A stretch of 64,000 bases of DNA, from positions 62,001 to 126,000 of the forward strand of contig NZ_QGGX01000001.1 of NCBI RefSeq assembly GCF_003148805.1, given 5' to 3'. Made by a program: the position numbers and the translations under genes. This document shows, piece after piece, positions 40,520 to 50,106 of this stretch. Positions within the stretch are counted from its first letter, which is position 1; every line of letters starts with the position of its first letter. The stretch is from Aminobacter sp. AP02 (GTDB lineage: Bacteria; Pseudomonadota; Alphaproteobacteria; Rhizobiales; Rhizobiaceae). A model generated the notes under the pieces. The model worked only from the letters and a program-made list of their open reading frames with translations, was not told the origin of the DNA and did not search any database.

Positions 40520-42034
40520 ATGCGCATCTTCACAGCCTCGCTGGCAACGGAAACCAACACGTTTTCGCCCGTTCCGACGGACATCCACGCTTTCAAGGCG
40601 GCATTCTATGCCGAGCCAGGCGAGCATCCCGATACGCCGACACTCTGCTCCTCCGTCGTGCCAATCCTGCGTCGGCGCGGTCGCGAGGAGGGATTCGAAG
40701 TCGTCGAGGGAACATCTTGCTGGGCCGAACCGGCCGGCCTGATCCAGCGCCAGACCTACGAGATGCTGCGCGACCAGATCCTGGATGAGTTGAAGGCAGC
40801 CATGCCTGTCGATGCCGTGGTACTTGGCCTGCATGGTGCCATGGTCGCCCAGGGTTATGACGATCCCGAGGGCGATTTCTTGTTGCGGATACGCGCGCTT
40901 GTCGGGCCAGATGTTGTGGTCGCGGCCGAGTTCGACCCGCACAGCCATCTGACCGCGCTCCGTGTCGCCAATCTTGACCTGATGGCCGCTTTCCTCGAAT
41001 TCCCGCACACCGATTTCGAGCAGCGCGGCGAGCATGTCGTCGAATTGGCGCTGCGAGCCCTGCGCGGCGAAATCAGGCCGGTGATCTCCACTTTCGACTG
41101 CCGCATGATCACCATCTATCCAACAAGCCGTGAGCCGATGCGCTCCTTCATCGACCGTCTGACGACGCTCGAGGGCAAGGGTGGTGTGCTGTCGATTTCG
41201 GTCATTCACGGGTTCATGGCCGGCGACGTACCCGACATGGGAACACGCATCGTGGTGGTGACCGACAATGACAGGGCACATGGCGACGCGCTGGCGAAGT
41301 CGCTCGGTCACGAGCTCTACGGCCTGCGCAAGCGCACGTCGATGCCGATGCTCGACACTGAGGCCGGTCTCGACCGGGCTATCCAGCTTCGCAAGAGCCA
41401 TCCTGACCTGCCCGCAGTCATTGCCGATGTCTGGGACAATCCCGGCGGCGGCGTCGCCGGCGACGCGACCTACATCTTGCGTCAGATCCTGGCCCGCGGT
41501 CTCGAAGACGTCGCGGTTGCGACGATCTGGGATCCGATAGCCGTATCCTTCTGCCATGCCGCAGGCGAGGGCGCGGTCCTCGACCTGCGGATAGGCGGCA
41601 AGTCTGGTCCGCATGGCGGCGATCCGCTCGACCTTCGAGTCAAGGTCATGGCCATCGCCGAGGCCGGCTGGCAGAGTTTTCGCAACAGCCGGGTGACGCT
41701 TGGAAATGCGGCCGTGGTGCGCCCGCTTGGTACGACCATCGACATCCTATTGATCACCAGCCGCACGCAGACCTACGAGCCCGACATCTTCTCCAACCAG
41801 GGGATCGATTTCACCGGAAAGGCCTTCCTGCTGGTCAAGTCGACCAATCATTTCCACGCTGGCTTCCAGCCGATCGCCTCCGAGATCGTCTATGTCGCGG
41901 CACCCACGTCCTACCCGACAGATCCGGCAACGACGCCTTATCGCAAGGCGAGCCTGGACATCTGGCCGCGCGTAGCCGACCCGCTGGGACTCGATAAGGC
42001 CCAAGAATGCCCACAGCAACTCCCGGCCTTTTGA
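40520..42034 (+). CDS. M81-family metallopeptidase (MlrC-like)
   Basis: Zinc-type hydrolase of 504 residues related to MlrC, the linear-peptide hydrolase of microcystin breakdown. It begins MRIFTASLATETNTFSPVPT, the family start, and shows EGTSCWAEPAG, VLGLHGAMVAQGYDDPEGDFL, EFDPHSHLT with likely metal ligands and DVWDNPGGGVAGDATYIL. No signal peptide, so it is cytoplasmic. The frame is open from 40346; ATG 40520 is chosen because it gives the family N-terminus. The hexosaminidase follows 38 bases on. Together with that enzyme and the importer it may process an amino-sugar-peptide conjugate. Confidence 0.88.
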   Translation: MRIFTASLATETNTFSPVPTDIHAFKAAFYAEPGEHPDTPTLCSSVVPILRRRGREEGFEVVEGTSCWAEPAGLIQRQTYEMLRDQILDELKAAMPVDAVVLGLHGAMVAQGYDDPEGDFLLRIRALVGPDVVVAAEFDPHSHLTALRVANLDLMAAFLEFPHTDFEQRGEHVVELALRALRGEIRPVISTFDCRMITIYPTSREPMRSFIDRLTTLEGKGGVLSISVIHGFMAGDVPDMGTRIVVVTDNDRAHGDALAKSLGHELYGLRKRTSMPMLDTEAGLDRAIQLRKSHPDLPAVIADVWDNPGGGVAGDATYILRQILARGLEDVAVATIWDPIAVSFCHAAGEGAVLDLRIGGKSGPHGGDPLDLRVKVMAIAEAGWQSFRNSRVTLGNAAVVRPLGTTIDILLITSRTQTYEPDIFSNQGIDFTGKAFLLVKSTNHFHAGFQPIASEIVYVAAPTSYPTDPATTPYRKASLDIWPRVADPLGLDKAQECPQQLPAF

Positions 42035-42072
42035 CGGCCAGGGCAAAACGATCATTCGAAAACGAGACTGAG

Positions 42073-44094
42073 ATGACTGCGCTTAGCAAACCGGGACATT
42101 CCCTTCTCTTCGAAACCTTTTGGACACCAGCAGGCGAGGGCAAGGCCCCCATCTACAAGCTACGCCTGACAAATCTGGGCCACGGGCCGCTTGCAGATTT
42201 CATCCTGTGCTTCAGCGGGCCGGCACGGCTCGAGGCAAATGCGGCGATAGAGAACGGCCGCCTGATCCGCCGTTTTTCCAACCACAGTGAAGTAGCCCCC
42301 CCTCCTGGTTTTGTGCTCGAACCGGGCGCGGTTTGGGAATGCACCGCCCAACAGCTGTCTTATCCGCTGCGCCACTGGAGCGACGGCGCGACCAGTGCCT
42401 ATGTCGTGAAATCAGACGGCTCGATCGAGGTTGCCGCAACCTTGCGCACGGTTTCGACCGTCGTTGAGAATGCGCCGAAGCGTGGCAGTGCGATCCTAGC
42501 TGAAGCTGCGACGTCGCCGGTTCCCATCTCCGTCATCCCGTGGCCGGGCAGCGTTGAGGCGATTGCGTCGGGGCAGACGCCCGACGGCCTTGCGCTGATG
42601 GCAGAAACGCAGACGCAGCTCGCGGCCTGCCAGGCGTTCGCCGAACTGACCCAGCGGCTCTTCCCCGGTGAAGGGCTGGTGCGCGAGGCTCATCAGGGCG
42701 GCCGGCCGGTGCGCCTGGTCGAGCGCGCGGGCGCTGCCGAGGCCTACCGCATCGACTTCAGCGAGCGCGAGGTCGTTGTGGCCGCCGCCAGTGCCACAGG
42801 CTATCTCTACGGCCTGATCACGCTCGGCCAGATCCTGCGCGGCGCCAAGCGCCATCGCCAATCGTTTTGCTTTCCTGCATCCGGCAGCATCGAAGATGCG
42901 CCGCGTATGGGGTTCCGCGGCTGTCATCTCGATGTCGTGCGCCAGTTCTACGCGAGCGGCGAGGTCCAGCGTTTCCTGGCCATCATGGCATGGAACAAGC
43001 TCAACCGGTTCCATTGGCACCTCACCGACGATGAGGCATGGCGGATCGAAATCACCGCCTATCCGCAGCTGTGCGAGCGTGCCGCATGGCGTGGCCATGG
43101 GTTGCCAGTGCCGCCGATGCTCGGATCGGGGCCGCAGCCGACTGGTGGGTACTATACCCAGGCAGAGGTGCGCGAGATCGTCGCTCTCGCCGGCACCTAT
43201 GGCATAGAGGTGATCCCGGAGATCGACATTCCCGGACATAGCTACGCGCTGCTCGAGGCGCTGCCCGAACTGCGCGATCCCGATGAAACCGGCGAATATG
43301 CTTCGGTGCAGGGCGTGCCCAACAATTGCATCAATCCTGCACAGCCGAATGCAGTGGCATTCATCAAGGAGGTGTTCCGCGAGCTCGCGGAGCTGTTCCC
43401 GTCCAAGGTGCTGCATATCGGCGCCGACGAGGTGCCGCTGGGCGCCTGGTCGGGCTCGCCGATGGCGCTCGACATGCTGCGCAAGCTTGCCGGCGACAAT
43501 GCCGCGCGCTCGCATGCCGGCCTCACCAACACGCTGACCAACCATGACGGCGCCGACGACATCGAAGGCGCGACAACCTCGATCCTGCAGGGCGCGTTCG
43601 TGCGTGAGATCCACGAACTGATCAAGTCGCTTGGCTGCGAGACTGGCGGCTGGCAGGAGGCGGCGCATGGCGGGGCGCTCGACAAGGACGCATCCTATCT
43701 GGTCGGCTGGCGCGATGTACCGGTCTGCGGCCGCCTGGCCGGAGAGGGCTACGACATGGTCGTTTCTCCAGGGCAGGCCTACTACCTAGACATGGCCCAA
43801 TCCGCCGACTGGAACGAGCCTGGTGCTGGCTGGGCGGGTTCGCCCTCGCCTCGTCACACCTACGATTTCAATCCCGTCGAGGGCTGGACGTCAAAACAGC
43901 TGCAGCACTTCAAGGGCATCCAGGGTTGCATCTGGAGCGAGTCGATGACCGACCGCGGCGTCTTCGACCGCCTGGTATTCCCCAGGCTGTCGGCAATCGC
44001 CGAGACGGCTTGGACGCCATGGGCGAGCAAATCATGGGAGAGGTTCGCGGCAGCCTCGAGCCTGATGCCCAATCTCTACGGGCATTGGGAATAG
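42073..44094 (+). CDS. Beta-N-acetylhexosaminidase, GH20
   Basis: Glycosidase of 673 residues removing terminal beta-GlcNAc or GalNAc from oligosaccharides. An N-terminal beta domain (about 1-260, including a GH20b region ending YGLITLGQIL) is followed by the catalytic barrel with MGFRGCHLDVVRQF, WHLTDDEAWRIEI, PEIDIPGHSYALL and the catalytic Asp-Glu pair in HIGADEVPLGAW. No signal peptide is visible, so substrate is probably hydrolysed after import. ATG 42073 is preferred over the open frame from 42007. It lies upstream of an importer whose binding protein resembles a chitin-oligosaccharide receptor, which fits cytoplasmic chitooligosaccharide trimming. Confidence 0.93.
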   Translation: MTALSKPGHSLLFETFWTPAGEGKAPIYKLRLTNLGHGPLADFILCFSGPARLEANAAIENGRLIRRFSNHSEVAPPPGFVLEPGAVWECTAQQLSYPLRHWSDGATSAYVVKSDGSIEVAATLRTVSTVVENAPKRGSAILAEAATSPVPISVIPWPGSVEAIASGQTPDGLALMAETQTQLAACQAFAELTQRLFPGEGLVREAHQGGRPVRLVERAGAAEAYRIDFSEREVVVAAASATGYLYGLITLGQILRGAKRHRQSFCFPASGSIEDAPRMGFRGCHLDVVRQFYASGEVQRFLAIMAWNKLNRFHWHLTDDEAWRIEITAYPQLCERAAWRGHGLPVPPMLGSGPQPTGGYYTQAEVREIVALAGTYGIEVIPEIDIPGHSYALLEALPELRDPDETGEYASVQGVPNNCINPAQPNAVAFIKEVFRELAELFPSKVLHIGADEVPLGAWSGSPMALDMLRKLAGDNAARSHAGLTNTLTNHDGADDIEGATTSILQGAFVREIHELIKSLGCETGGWQEAAHGGALDKDASYLVGWRDVPVCGRLAGEGYDMVVSPGQAYYLDMAQSADWNEPGAGWAGSPSPRHTYDFNPVEGWTSKQLQHFKGIQGCIWSESMTDRGVFDRLVFPRLSAIAETAWTPWASKSWERFAAASSLMPNLYGHWE

Positions 44095-44163
44095 AGAGAG
44101 CCGGCTTTCGATCGCCGACATAGTCGGTGGTGGCGGGCCGAGATCAACAAGGGGAAGAACAAA

Positions 44164-44655
44164 GTGCCCGACCTGCTTGTCAGTCTCCATTCGGCAAAGT
44201 TCGAGGAGCTTCGTTCGCGTCGTCACGTGGCGGGCGTTTCGATACGCCCTGCGCTAGCTCCGGAAATGGCTCTCGTCGTCGATTGGGTACGCGAGCATTT
44301 CAGCGACAACTGGGCGAGCGAAGTGACGGTAGCGTTCTCGCGGCACCCAGTCGCCTGCATCGTCGCCGTCGAGAACGGCAAGCTACTGGGCTTTGCCTGC
44401 TACGACATCGTAGCGCGCGGATTTTTCGGACCGACCGGCGTCAGTCTCGACGCGCGGGGCAGGGGTGTTGGCGTTGCACTGCTGGCCGCAGCACTCGAGG
44501 CGCTAAAAGCCGATGGGTACGCCTACGCCATCATCGGCGATGCCGGTCCCGCCGATTTCTACGCCAATGCCGCAGGTGCCATCCCGGTACCGGCACCAGA
44601 CAAGGGTATCTACCAAGGCATGCTTCGCCGTCCCAAACCGGCGTCGGATCACTAA
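44164..44655 (+). CDS. GNAT-family N-acetyltransferase
   Basis: Acetyl-CoA-dependent acetyltransferase of 163 residues. The GNAT core is seen in VSIRPALAPEMALVVDWVREHF at the start and the acetyl-CoA loop LDARGRGVGVALLAAALEALKADGYAYAIIGD. It starts at GTG 44164 shortly after AAGGGGAAG. Lying between the hexosaminidase and the importer, it may acetylate an amino sugar or a product of the imported substrate; the acceptor cannot be told from sequence. Confidence 0.87.
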   Translation: MPDLLVSLHSAKFEELRSRRHVAGVSIRPALAPEMALVVDWVREHFSDNWASEVTVAFSRHPVACIVAVENGKLLGFACYDIVARGFFGPTGVSLDARGRGVGVALLAAALEALKADGYAYAIIGDAGPADFYANAAGAIPVPAPDKGIYQGMLRRPKPASDH

Positions 44656-44685
44656 CGACAAACACGACTTGAAAGGGGAATTGAC

Positions 44686-46335
44686 GTGAAATTGCATACT
44701 TTGACCGCCATCTCAGCGCTTCTTTTCGGCATCGCGCCTGCCGCAGCCGAAAACATCCTGACAGTCAATATTGAACCGGCGACGACCTGGGTCCGCAACT
44801 TCAACCCGTTCAACCAGGCTTCGGCACGCCAGAGCACGCTGGACTTCATCTACGAGCCGATGGTCGTCTTCAACCGCTTCGACAGCAACAAGCCGGTTTT
44901 CCGCCTGGCCGAGAGCTTCAAGCTGGCCGACGACCTCAAGAGCATCGACTTCAAGCTGCGTTCGGGCCTGAAGTGGTCGGACGGCCAGCCGCTGACATCG
45001 GAGGACGTCAAGTTCACCTATGACCTCCTCAAGAAGTTCCCCGCGCTCGACTTCGTCAGCATCTGGTCGCAGATCGGCAGCGTCGAAGCCGTCGATGGAC
45101 AGACCGTGCGCTTCACCCTGAACAACCCGAGCTCGCTCGCGGCCGAAACGCTGTCGCAGATCCCGATCGTTCCGCAGCATGTCTGGAAGGACATCGCCGA
45201 TCCGGTCACCTATGCCAACGAAAAGCCCGTCGGCAGCGGCCCGATGACTGAGGTGCCACGCTTCACCGGCCAGACCTACGACCAGTGCCGCAACCCGCAT
45301 TACTGGGACGCCGAGACCCTCAAGGTCGACTGCATGCGCTTCCCGCAGCTGGCCGACAACAACCAGATCCTGACCGCGACCGTCAGCGGCACGCTGGACT
45401 GGGGCGTTTCCTTCATCCCCGACATAGAGAAGGTCTACGTCGCGAAAAACCCCGAGCACTTCAATTACTGGTACTCGCCCAGCAGCATGGTGGCCTTTAT
45501 CTTCAACCAGGAGACGGCCAACGAGAACAACAAGAAAGCGTTCACCGACGTCAATTTCCGTCGCGCGGTCTCCATGGCGCTCGACCGCAAGGGCATGATC
45601 GACATCGCCGGCTACGGCTATCCGACGCTGAACGAGGATCCGGGCCTGATGGGCGAGCTCTACAAGAGCTGGTCGGATGCATCGATCAAGGCCGATTTCG
45701 GCAAGTATGCGACCTATGACGAGGCTGCGGCCAAGGCCATGCTCGACGAGGCCGGCTACGCCGACAAAGACGGCGACGGCATGCGCGAGAATCCCGATGG
45801 CACCAAGATCGCCTTCTCGATCATCGTGCCGGCGAGCTGGACCGACTGGATCGACACGGTCAACATCGCCGTCGACAACATGAAGGCCGTGGGCATCGAC
45901 GCCAAGATCGAGACGCCGGAAGAGGCCGTGTGGACCCAGAGCCTGATCGAAGGCAAGTTCGACGGCGCCATCAACAGCCTGCCGGCGTCGGCCTCGCCCT
46001 ATTACCCCTACAAGCGCGCCTTCACGGCCGCAGACAAGGGCAAGACCCGCTTCACGGCCCAGCGCTGGTTCAATCCTGAGGTCGAGAACCTGGTGAAGGA
46101 ATTCACCCAGACGGCTGATCTGGAAAAGCAGAAGGAAGCCATGAACAAGGCGCAGCGCATCGTCGCCGAAAACATGCCGATGGCGCCAGTGTTCAACAAT
46201 CCGAACTGGTATCAGTACAACACCACGCGCTTCACCGGCTGGTCGACGAAGGACAACGCCTTTGCCAATCCGTCGATCACCAGGAACAATCCTGCACGTC
46301 TGCTGAACCTTCTGGCTCTGCGGCCGGTGAACTGA
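44686..46335 (+). CDS. ABC substrate-binding protein, family 5, chitin-oligosaccharide-binding type
   Basis: Periplasmic binding protein of 549 residues; signal peptide MKLHTLTAISALLFGIAPA then AA before ENILTV. It is a family 5 protein, but VRNFNPF, DFIYEPMVVFN, PVFRLAES, CRNPHYWDAETLKVDC and YQYNTTRFTGW closely follow the pattern I recall for the Vibrio chitin-oligosaccharide-binding protein rather than peptide receptors. The neighbouring GH20 hexosaminidase supports a (GlcNAc)n or related beta-glycoside ligand. It begins after AAAGGGGAATT and heads a complete importer (two permeases, two ATPases) to 49963. Confidence 0.9.
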   Translation: MKLHTLTAISALLFGIAPAAAENILTVNIEPATTWVRNFNPFNQASARQSTLDFIYEPMVVFNRFDSNKPVFRLAESFKLADDLKSIDFKLRSGLKWSDGQPLTSEDVKFTYDLLKKFPALDFVSIWSQIGSVEAVDGQTVRFTLNNPSSLAAETLSQIPIVPQHVWKDIADPVTYANEKPVGSGPMTEVPRFTGQTYDQCRNPHYWDAETLKVDCMRFPQLADNNQILTATVSGTLDWGVSFIPDIEKVYVAKNPEHFNYWYSPSSMVAFIFNQETANENNKKAFTDVNFRRAVSMALDRKGMIDIAGYGYPTLNEDPGLMGELYKSWSDASIKADFGKYATYDEAAAKAMLDEAGYADKDGDGMRENPDGTKIAFSIIVPASWTDWIDTVNIAVDNMKAVGIDAKIETPEEAVWTQSLIEGKFDGAINSLPASASPYYPYKRAFTAADKGKTRFTAQRWFNPEVENLVKEFTQTADLEKQKEAMNKAQRIVAENMPMAPVFNNPNWYQYNTTRFTGWSTKDNAFANPSITRNNPARLLNLLALRPVN

Positions 46336-46388
46336 GTTTTCTATAGGGAGTTGGCGGTGGCCGGAGACGGCCCCGCCAATGCGCGCCG

Positions 46389-47369
46389 ATGCCTTTTCTT
46401 CTTCGCCGGACGTTGTTCTACCTTGCCGCATTCATTGCGGCGGCGACGATCAATTTCTTCTTGCCGCGCATGATGCCGGGCGATCCGGTGGCCTTGATGT
46501 TTTCCAGTGCTGCAAGCGAATTGCCACCAGAGAGCCTTGCGGCGCTGAAGCTTACCTTCGGCTTTGTCGATGGTCCCATCTGGAAGCAGTACCTGACCTA
46601 CCTCGCCAGCATCTTCACAGGCGATCTGGGCATGTCGGTGAAATATTTCCCGCTGCCGGTGACCGAGCTTCTCGGCCGGGCGCTGGTCTGGACCGTGGGT
46701 TTGGTCGGCACTGCGACGATCATCAGCTTCTTCCTGGGCAGCTTCCTTGGCATGCTGGCGGCCTGGCGGCGCGGCACACGGCTCGATGTCATTATCTCCG
46801 TCTGTTCGATCTTCGCCACCTCGATCCCGGCCGTCGTCACGTCGCTGGTCGCGCTCTATTTTTTCGGCTTCACCTTTGGCTGGTTTCCGACCGGCTATGC
46901 GCACGATCCGGCGCTCGACCCCGCATTCAGCCTGCAATTCGTGGGTAGCGTTCTCCACCATGCGCTCCTGCCGATGATCACGCTGTGCTTCGTTTTGACC
47001 GGCGGTTTCACCGTGACGATGCGCAACAACATGATCAACCTTCTTGGCCAGGACTATGTCGTCATGGCGCGGGCGAAGGGCTTGTCCGATCGGCGTGTGA
47101 TGGTGTTGTACGCCGCGCGCAACGCGCTGCTGCCGGCTGTCTCGAGCCTCGCCATCGCGTTGGGCACGGTACTCGGCGGTTCGCTGGTGACAGAAGTCGT
47201 CTTCAACTATCCGGGGCTGGGCAACACGCTCTATCAGGCGATCCTTGCCCGCGATTACCCCGTTATCCAGGGGCAATTGCTTGTCATGACGGCCGCGATG
47301 CTTGTCGCCAATTTCATCGTCGACGTGACCTACGTCCTGCTCGATCCACGCCTGAAGGGGAGTGGCTGA
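46389..47369 (+). CDS. ABC transporter permease, DppB-like
   Basis: Inner-membrane permease of 326 residues. First helix at about 7-27, family motif FFLPRMMPGDPVALMF, then RALVWTVGLVGTATII, with the cytoplasmic EAA loop in MARAKGLSDRRVMVLYAARNALLPA. It starts at ATG 46389, 53 bases after the binding protein, and its stop is one base from the next ATG. It pairs with the DppC-like permease that follows to form the channel for the putative oligosaccharide. Confidence 0.92.
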   Translation: MPFLLRRTLFYLAAFIAAATINFFLPRMMPGDPVALMFSSAASELPPESLAALKLTFGFVDGPIWKQYLTYLASIFTGDLGMSVKYFPLPVTELLGRALVWTVGLVGTATIISFFLGSFLGMLAAWRRGTRLDVIISVCSIFATSIPAVVTSLVALYFFGFTFGWFPTGYAHDPALDPAFSLQFVGSVLHHALLPMITLCFVLTGGFTVTMRNNMINLLGQDYVVMARAKGLSDRRVMVLYAARNALLPAVSSLAIALGTVLGGSLVTEVVFNYPGLGNTLYQAILARDYPVIQGQLLVMTAAMLVANFIVDVTYVLLDPRLKGSG

Positions 47370-47370
47370 C

Positions 47371-48261
47371 ATGGTTCAACTTCTCACTGGCCTGAGGCAC
47401 AACCGGAAAGCGCTGATAGGCCTGACGATCGTGCTGATTATCGTCCTGATCGCGATCTTTGCGCCGCTCCTGACTGAGTACAATCCGGCCGCCCGCACCG
47501 GCCGTCCGCACCAGCCGCCGTCGGCCGACCACATTCTCGGGACGACCCGCCTCGGACAGGACGTCTGGGCCAGGCTGATCTACGGTGCGCGCACCTCGTT
47601 GGCCGTGGGTTTCGCCGCCGGCTTGCTGATTACCGTCGTTGGCACCGCACTTGGCATCATCGCCGGCTATCGCGGCGGCAAGACCGACGAGGTCATCAGC
47701 TTCTTCACCAACATGGTCCTAGTGGTGCCCAACCTGCCCCTGCTACTGGTCATCGCCGCCTTCGTCGGCCAGGCCGGGCCGATGGTGATTGCCTTCATCC
47801 TCGGCATCACCTCGTGGGCCTGGGGCGCGCGTGTCACGCGGGCTGAAACACTTTCGGTCAAGCAGCGCGATTTCGTGAAGGCGGCCGAGATGATGGGCGA
47901 GCCGCAATGGCGCATCATGGCGTTCGAGATTTTCCCAAACGTTCTCTCCATCGTCGGCATCAACTTCATTGGCAGCGTGATCTTCGCCGTCATCACCGAG
48001 GCGACGCTTGAGTTCCTCGGTCTCGGCGACCCCAACGTCATTTCGTGGGGCACCATGCTCTACAATGCGCAGAAAGCGTCTGCACTGTCGGTCGGCGCTT
48101 GGTGGGACATCCTCGCGCCCTGTATCGCGCTTGCGCTGCTCGGCATCGGCCTGTCGCTACTCAATTTCGCCGTCGACGAAATCGCCAATCCGCGGTTGCG
48201 GACAGGCAGCAACCTCGGTCGCTGGGCAAGCCTCGTCAAGGCAGGGGAGGGACGGCTTTGA
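47371..48261 (+). CDS. ABC transporter permease, DppC-like
   Basis: Second permease, 296 residues. It has an N-terminal helix (LIGLTIVLIIVLIAIFAPLL), the periplasmic motif HILGTTRLGQDVWARLIYGARTS, further helices and the EAA loop KQRDFVKAAEMMGEPQWRIMAFEIFPN. ATG 47371 has AGGGGAG upstream; an in-frame GTG at 47362 is possible. The stop overlaps the TTG start of the next gene, so translation is coupled. Confidence 0.92.
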   Translation: MVQLLTGLRHNRKALIGLTIVLIIVLIAIFAPLLTEYNPAARTGRPHQPPSADHILGTTRLGQDVWARLIYGARTSLAVGFAAGLLITVVGTALGIIAGYRGGKTDEVISFFTNMVLVVPNLPLLLVIAAFVGQAGPMVIAFILGITSWAWGARVTRAETLSVKQRDFVKAAEMMGEPQWRIMAFEIFPNVLSIVGINFIGSVIFAVITEATLEFLGLGDPNVISWGTMLYNAQKASALSVGAWWDILAPCIALALLGIGLSLLNFAVDEIANPRLRTGSNLGRWASLVKAGEGRL

Positions 48262-49061
48262 GCGATTCATTGCTCTCGGTGAAGGACCTTACGATCGACT
48301 ACATCGGCGCGGAGAAGAACTTCCGCGCCGTCGACCAGGTGTCGTTCGACGTTGCCCCTGGCGAAGTGTTTGGACTGGCGGGTGAATCCGGCTGCGGCAA
48401 GAGCACGGTCGCATTCGCCGTCAGCCGCTTGCACATACCGCCCGCACTGATCCGCAAGGGCAGCGAGATCCGGCTGGCTGGCCGCGACGTTCTTGCCCTC
48501 GACAACAAGGCCCTGCGTGATTTCCGATGGCGCGAGGTGGCGATGGTGTTTCAGAGCGCCATGAATTCACTCAACCCGGTACTGCGCATCGAAGACCAGT
48601 TTCATGACGTGCTCGCCACCCACAATCGCTGTTCGCGCAAGGAAGCGCGCGAGCGCACCGCCGAGATGTTGAAGCTGGTGGACATCAAGCCGGAGCGTAT
48701 GCGTGATTACCCGCATCAGTTCTCCGGCGGTATGCGTCAACGCATCGTCATTGCCATTTGCATGGCATTGAATCCGAAGCTGGTGATCATGGACGAGCCG
48801 ACCACGGCACTCGACGTTGTGGTTCAGCGCGAGATCCTGCAGCGCATCGACGAGTTGCGGCGCCAGATGGGTTTCTCTGTCCTGTTCATTACCCATGATC
48901 TCGGCCTGATGGTGCAATTCTGCGACCGCATCGGCGTCATGCTCTCCGGCAAGCTTGTCGAGCAGGGCCGGTCGGACGAGATATTCCGCAGGCCGCAGCA
49001 CGACTACACCAGGAAACTCTGGGCCTCGTTCCCATCGCTCAAGGGAGGCTTGTTGGGATGA
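48258..49061 (+). CDS. ABC transporter ATP-binding protein, DppD-like
   Basis: ATPase of 267 residues. Walker A GESGCGKST, signature FSGGMRQRI, Walker [13 protein letters not shown] and switch FITHDLG are all present. It starts at the unusual TTG 48258 inside the permease stop (TTGA overlap), preceded by GGGGAGGGACGG; a long upstream open frame has no family similarity. It lacks the extended C-terminal iron-sulfur-type tail of longer DppD proteins. It pairs with the next ATPase, whose ATG overlaps its stop. Confidence 0.92.
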   Translation: MSDSLLSVKDLTIDYIGAEKNFRAVDQVSFDVAPGEVFGLAGESGCGKSTVAFAVSRLHIPPALIRKGSEIRLAGRDVLALDNKALRDFRWREVAMVFQSAMNSLNPVLRIEDQFHDVLATHNRCSRKEARERTAEMLKLVDIKPERMRDYPHQFSGGMRQRIVIAICMALNPKLVIMDEPTTALDVVVQREILQRIDELRRQMGFSVLFITHDLGLMVQFCDRIGVMLSGKLVEQGRSDEIFRRPQHDYTRKLWASFPSLKGGLLG

Positions 49062-49963
49062 GCGAACTGCTTCTGCGTTTTGACAATGTCAGCAAATCCT
49101 TTGGCAGCGGGACCTATGCCGTTCACGCCGCGCGATCGGTCAGTTTCTCGCTCGACAGCGGCCGGGCGCTGGCTATCGTCGGCGAGTCGGGTAGCGGCAA
49201 GACGACCTGTGCGCGCATGGCGATGCTGGAATATCTGCCGAGCGCCGGAAAGGTGCTGTTCAAGGGAGAACCGACGGAAGGGCGCCGCGGGCGCGACCTC
49301 GCCGCCTACCGGCGTGCGGTCCAGATGATCTTTCAGGACCCGTTCGCTTCGCTCAACCCCGTGCACACCATCGCCTACCATCTCAAGCGTACGCTCAGCC
49401 TGCATCGTCCTGACGTCACCGCCAAGGATCTCGATGCAGAGGTGGAAAAGCAACTGGCGACAGTGAAGCTCGATCCAGCACTCGTTGCGCCGAAATATCC
49501 CCACGAGCTTTCAGGCGGGCAGCGCCAGCGCGTCAATATCGCGCGTGCGCTATCGGCCCAGCCGCAGGTGCTGGTAGCCGACGAGCCGACATCGATGCTC
49601 GACGTCTCGGTGCGCCTCGGTGTCCTCAACCTGCTCAACGAGATGAAAACGACCCGCAATCTGGGCATGCTTTATATCACCCACGACATCGCAACCGCGC
49701 GATACGTGGCTGAGGACATCGCCGTCATGTATAGCGGCCAGATCGTCGAATGGGGCGATTGCGGTTCGGTGATCGACAACCCCCAGCATCCTTATACCAG
49801 GCTTTTGCTGTCTGCCGTGCCCGATCCGGAGCGCCGGTTCTCGGACGCATCCTCGCGGCTAGATCCAAAGGAGGCCGATGCCGTACGTCGTGCCGCCGCG
49901 ATGGACGGGCGCAAGGTCTTAACGGTTGGCGAGAGGCACTTTGCCTTGGCAAGTGTGGGGTAG
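49058..49963 (+). CDS. ABC transporter ATP-binding protein, DppF-like
   Basis: Second ATPase of the importer, 301 residues. Walker [11 protein letters not shown]-loop MIFQDPFASLNP, signature LSGGQRQRV, Walker B VLVADEPTSMLD and switch YITHDIA. The C-terminal oligopeptide-transporter extension (NPQHPYTRLLLSAVPDPERRF) is present. ATG overlaps the DppD-like stop by 4 bases. It closes the operon; 143 bases of convergent sequence follow with no strong terminator seen by eye. Confidence 0.92.
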   Translation: MSELLLRFDNVSKSFGSGTYAVHAARSVSFSLDSGRALAIVGESGSGKTTCARMAMLEYLPSAGKVLFKGEPTEGRRGRDLAAYRRAVQMIFQDPFASLNPVHTIAYHLKRTLSLHRPDVTAKDLDAEVEKQLATVKLDPALVAPKYPHELSGGQRQRVNIARALSAQPQVLVADEPTSMLDVSVRLGVLNLLNEMKTTRNLGMLYITHDIATARYVAEDIAVMYSGQIVEWGDCGSVIDNPQHPYTRLLLSAVPDPERRFSDASSRLDPKEADAVRRAAAMDGRKVLTVGERHFALASVG

Positions 49964-50106
49964 GGTCGTCGAACCTTCGATAGCCGGCTCCCCCCTTGCA
50001 AACGTCCGTTGACTGGAAATCATAGCCCGCACTGGGGCCGATCGTCCGCGGCGATTTCACAACCGACCAACCTCGATCGATTCAGCGCGTTGACACGCTG
50101 GATAGT

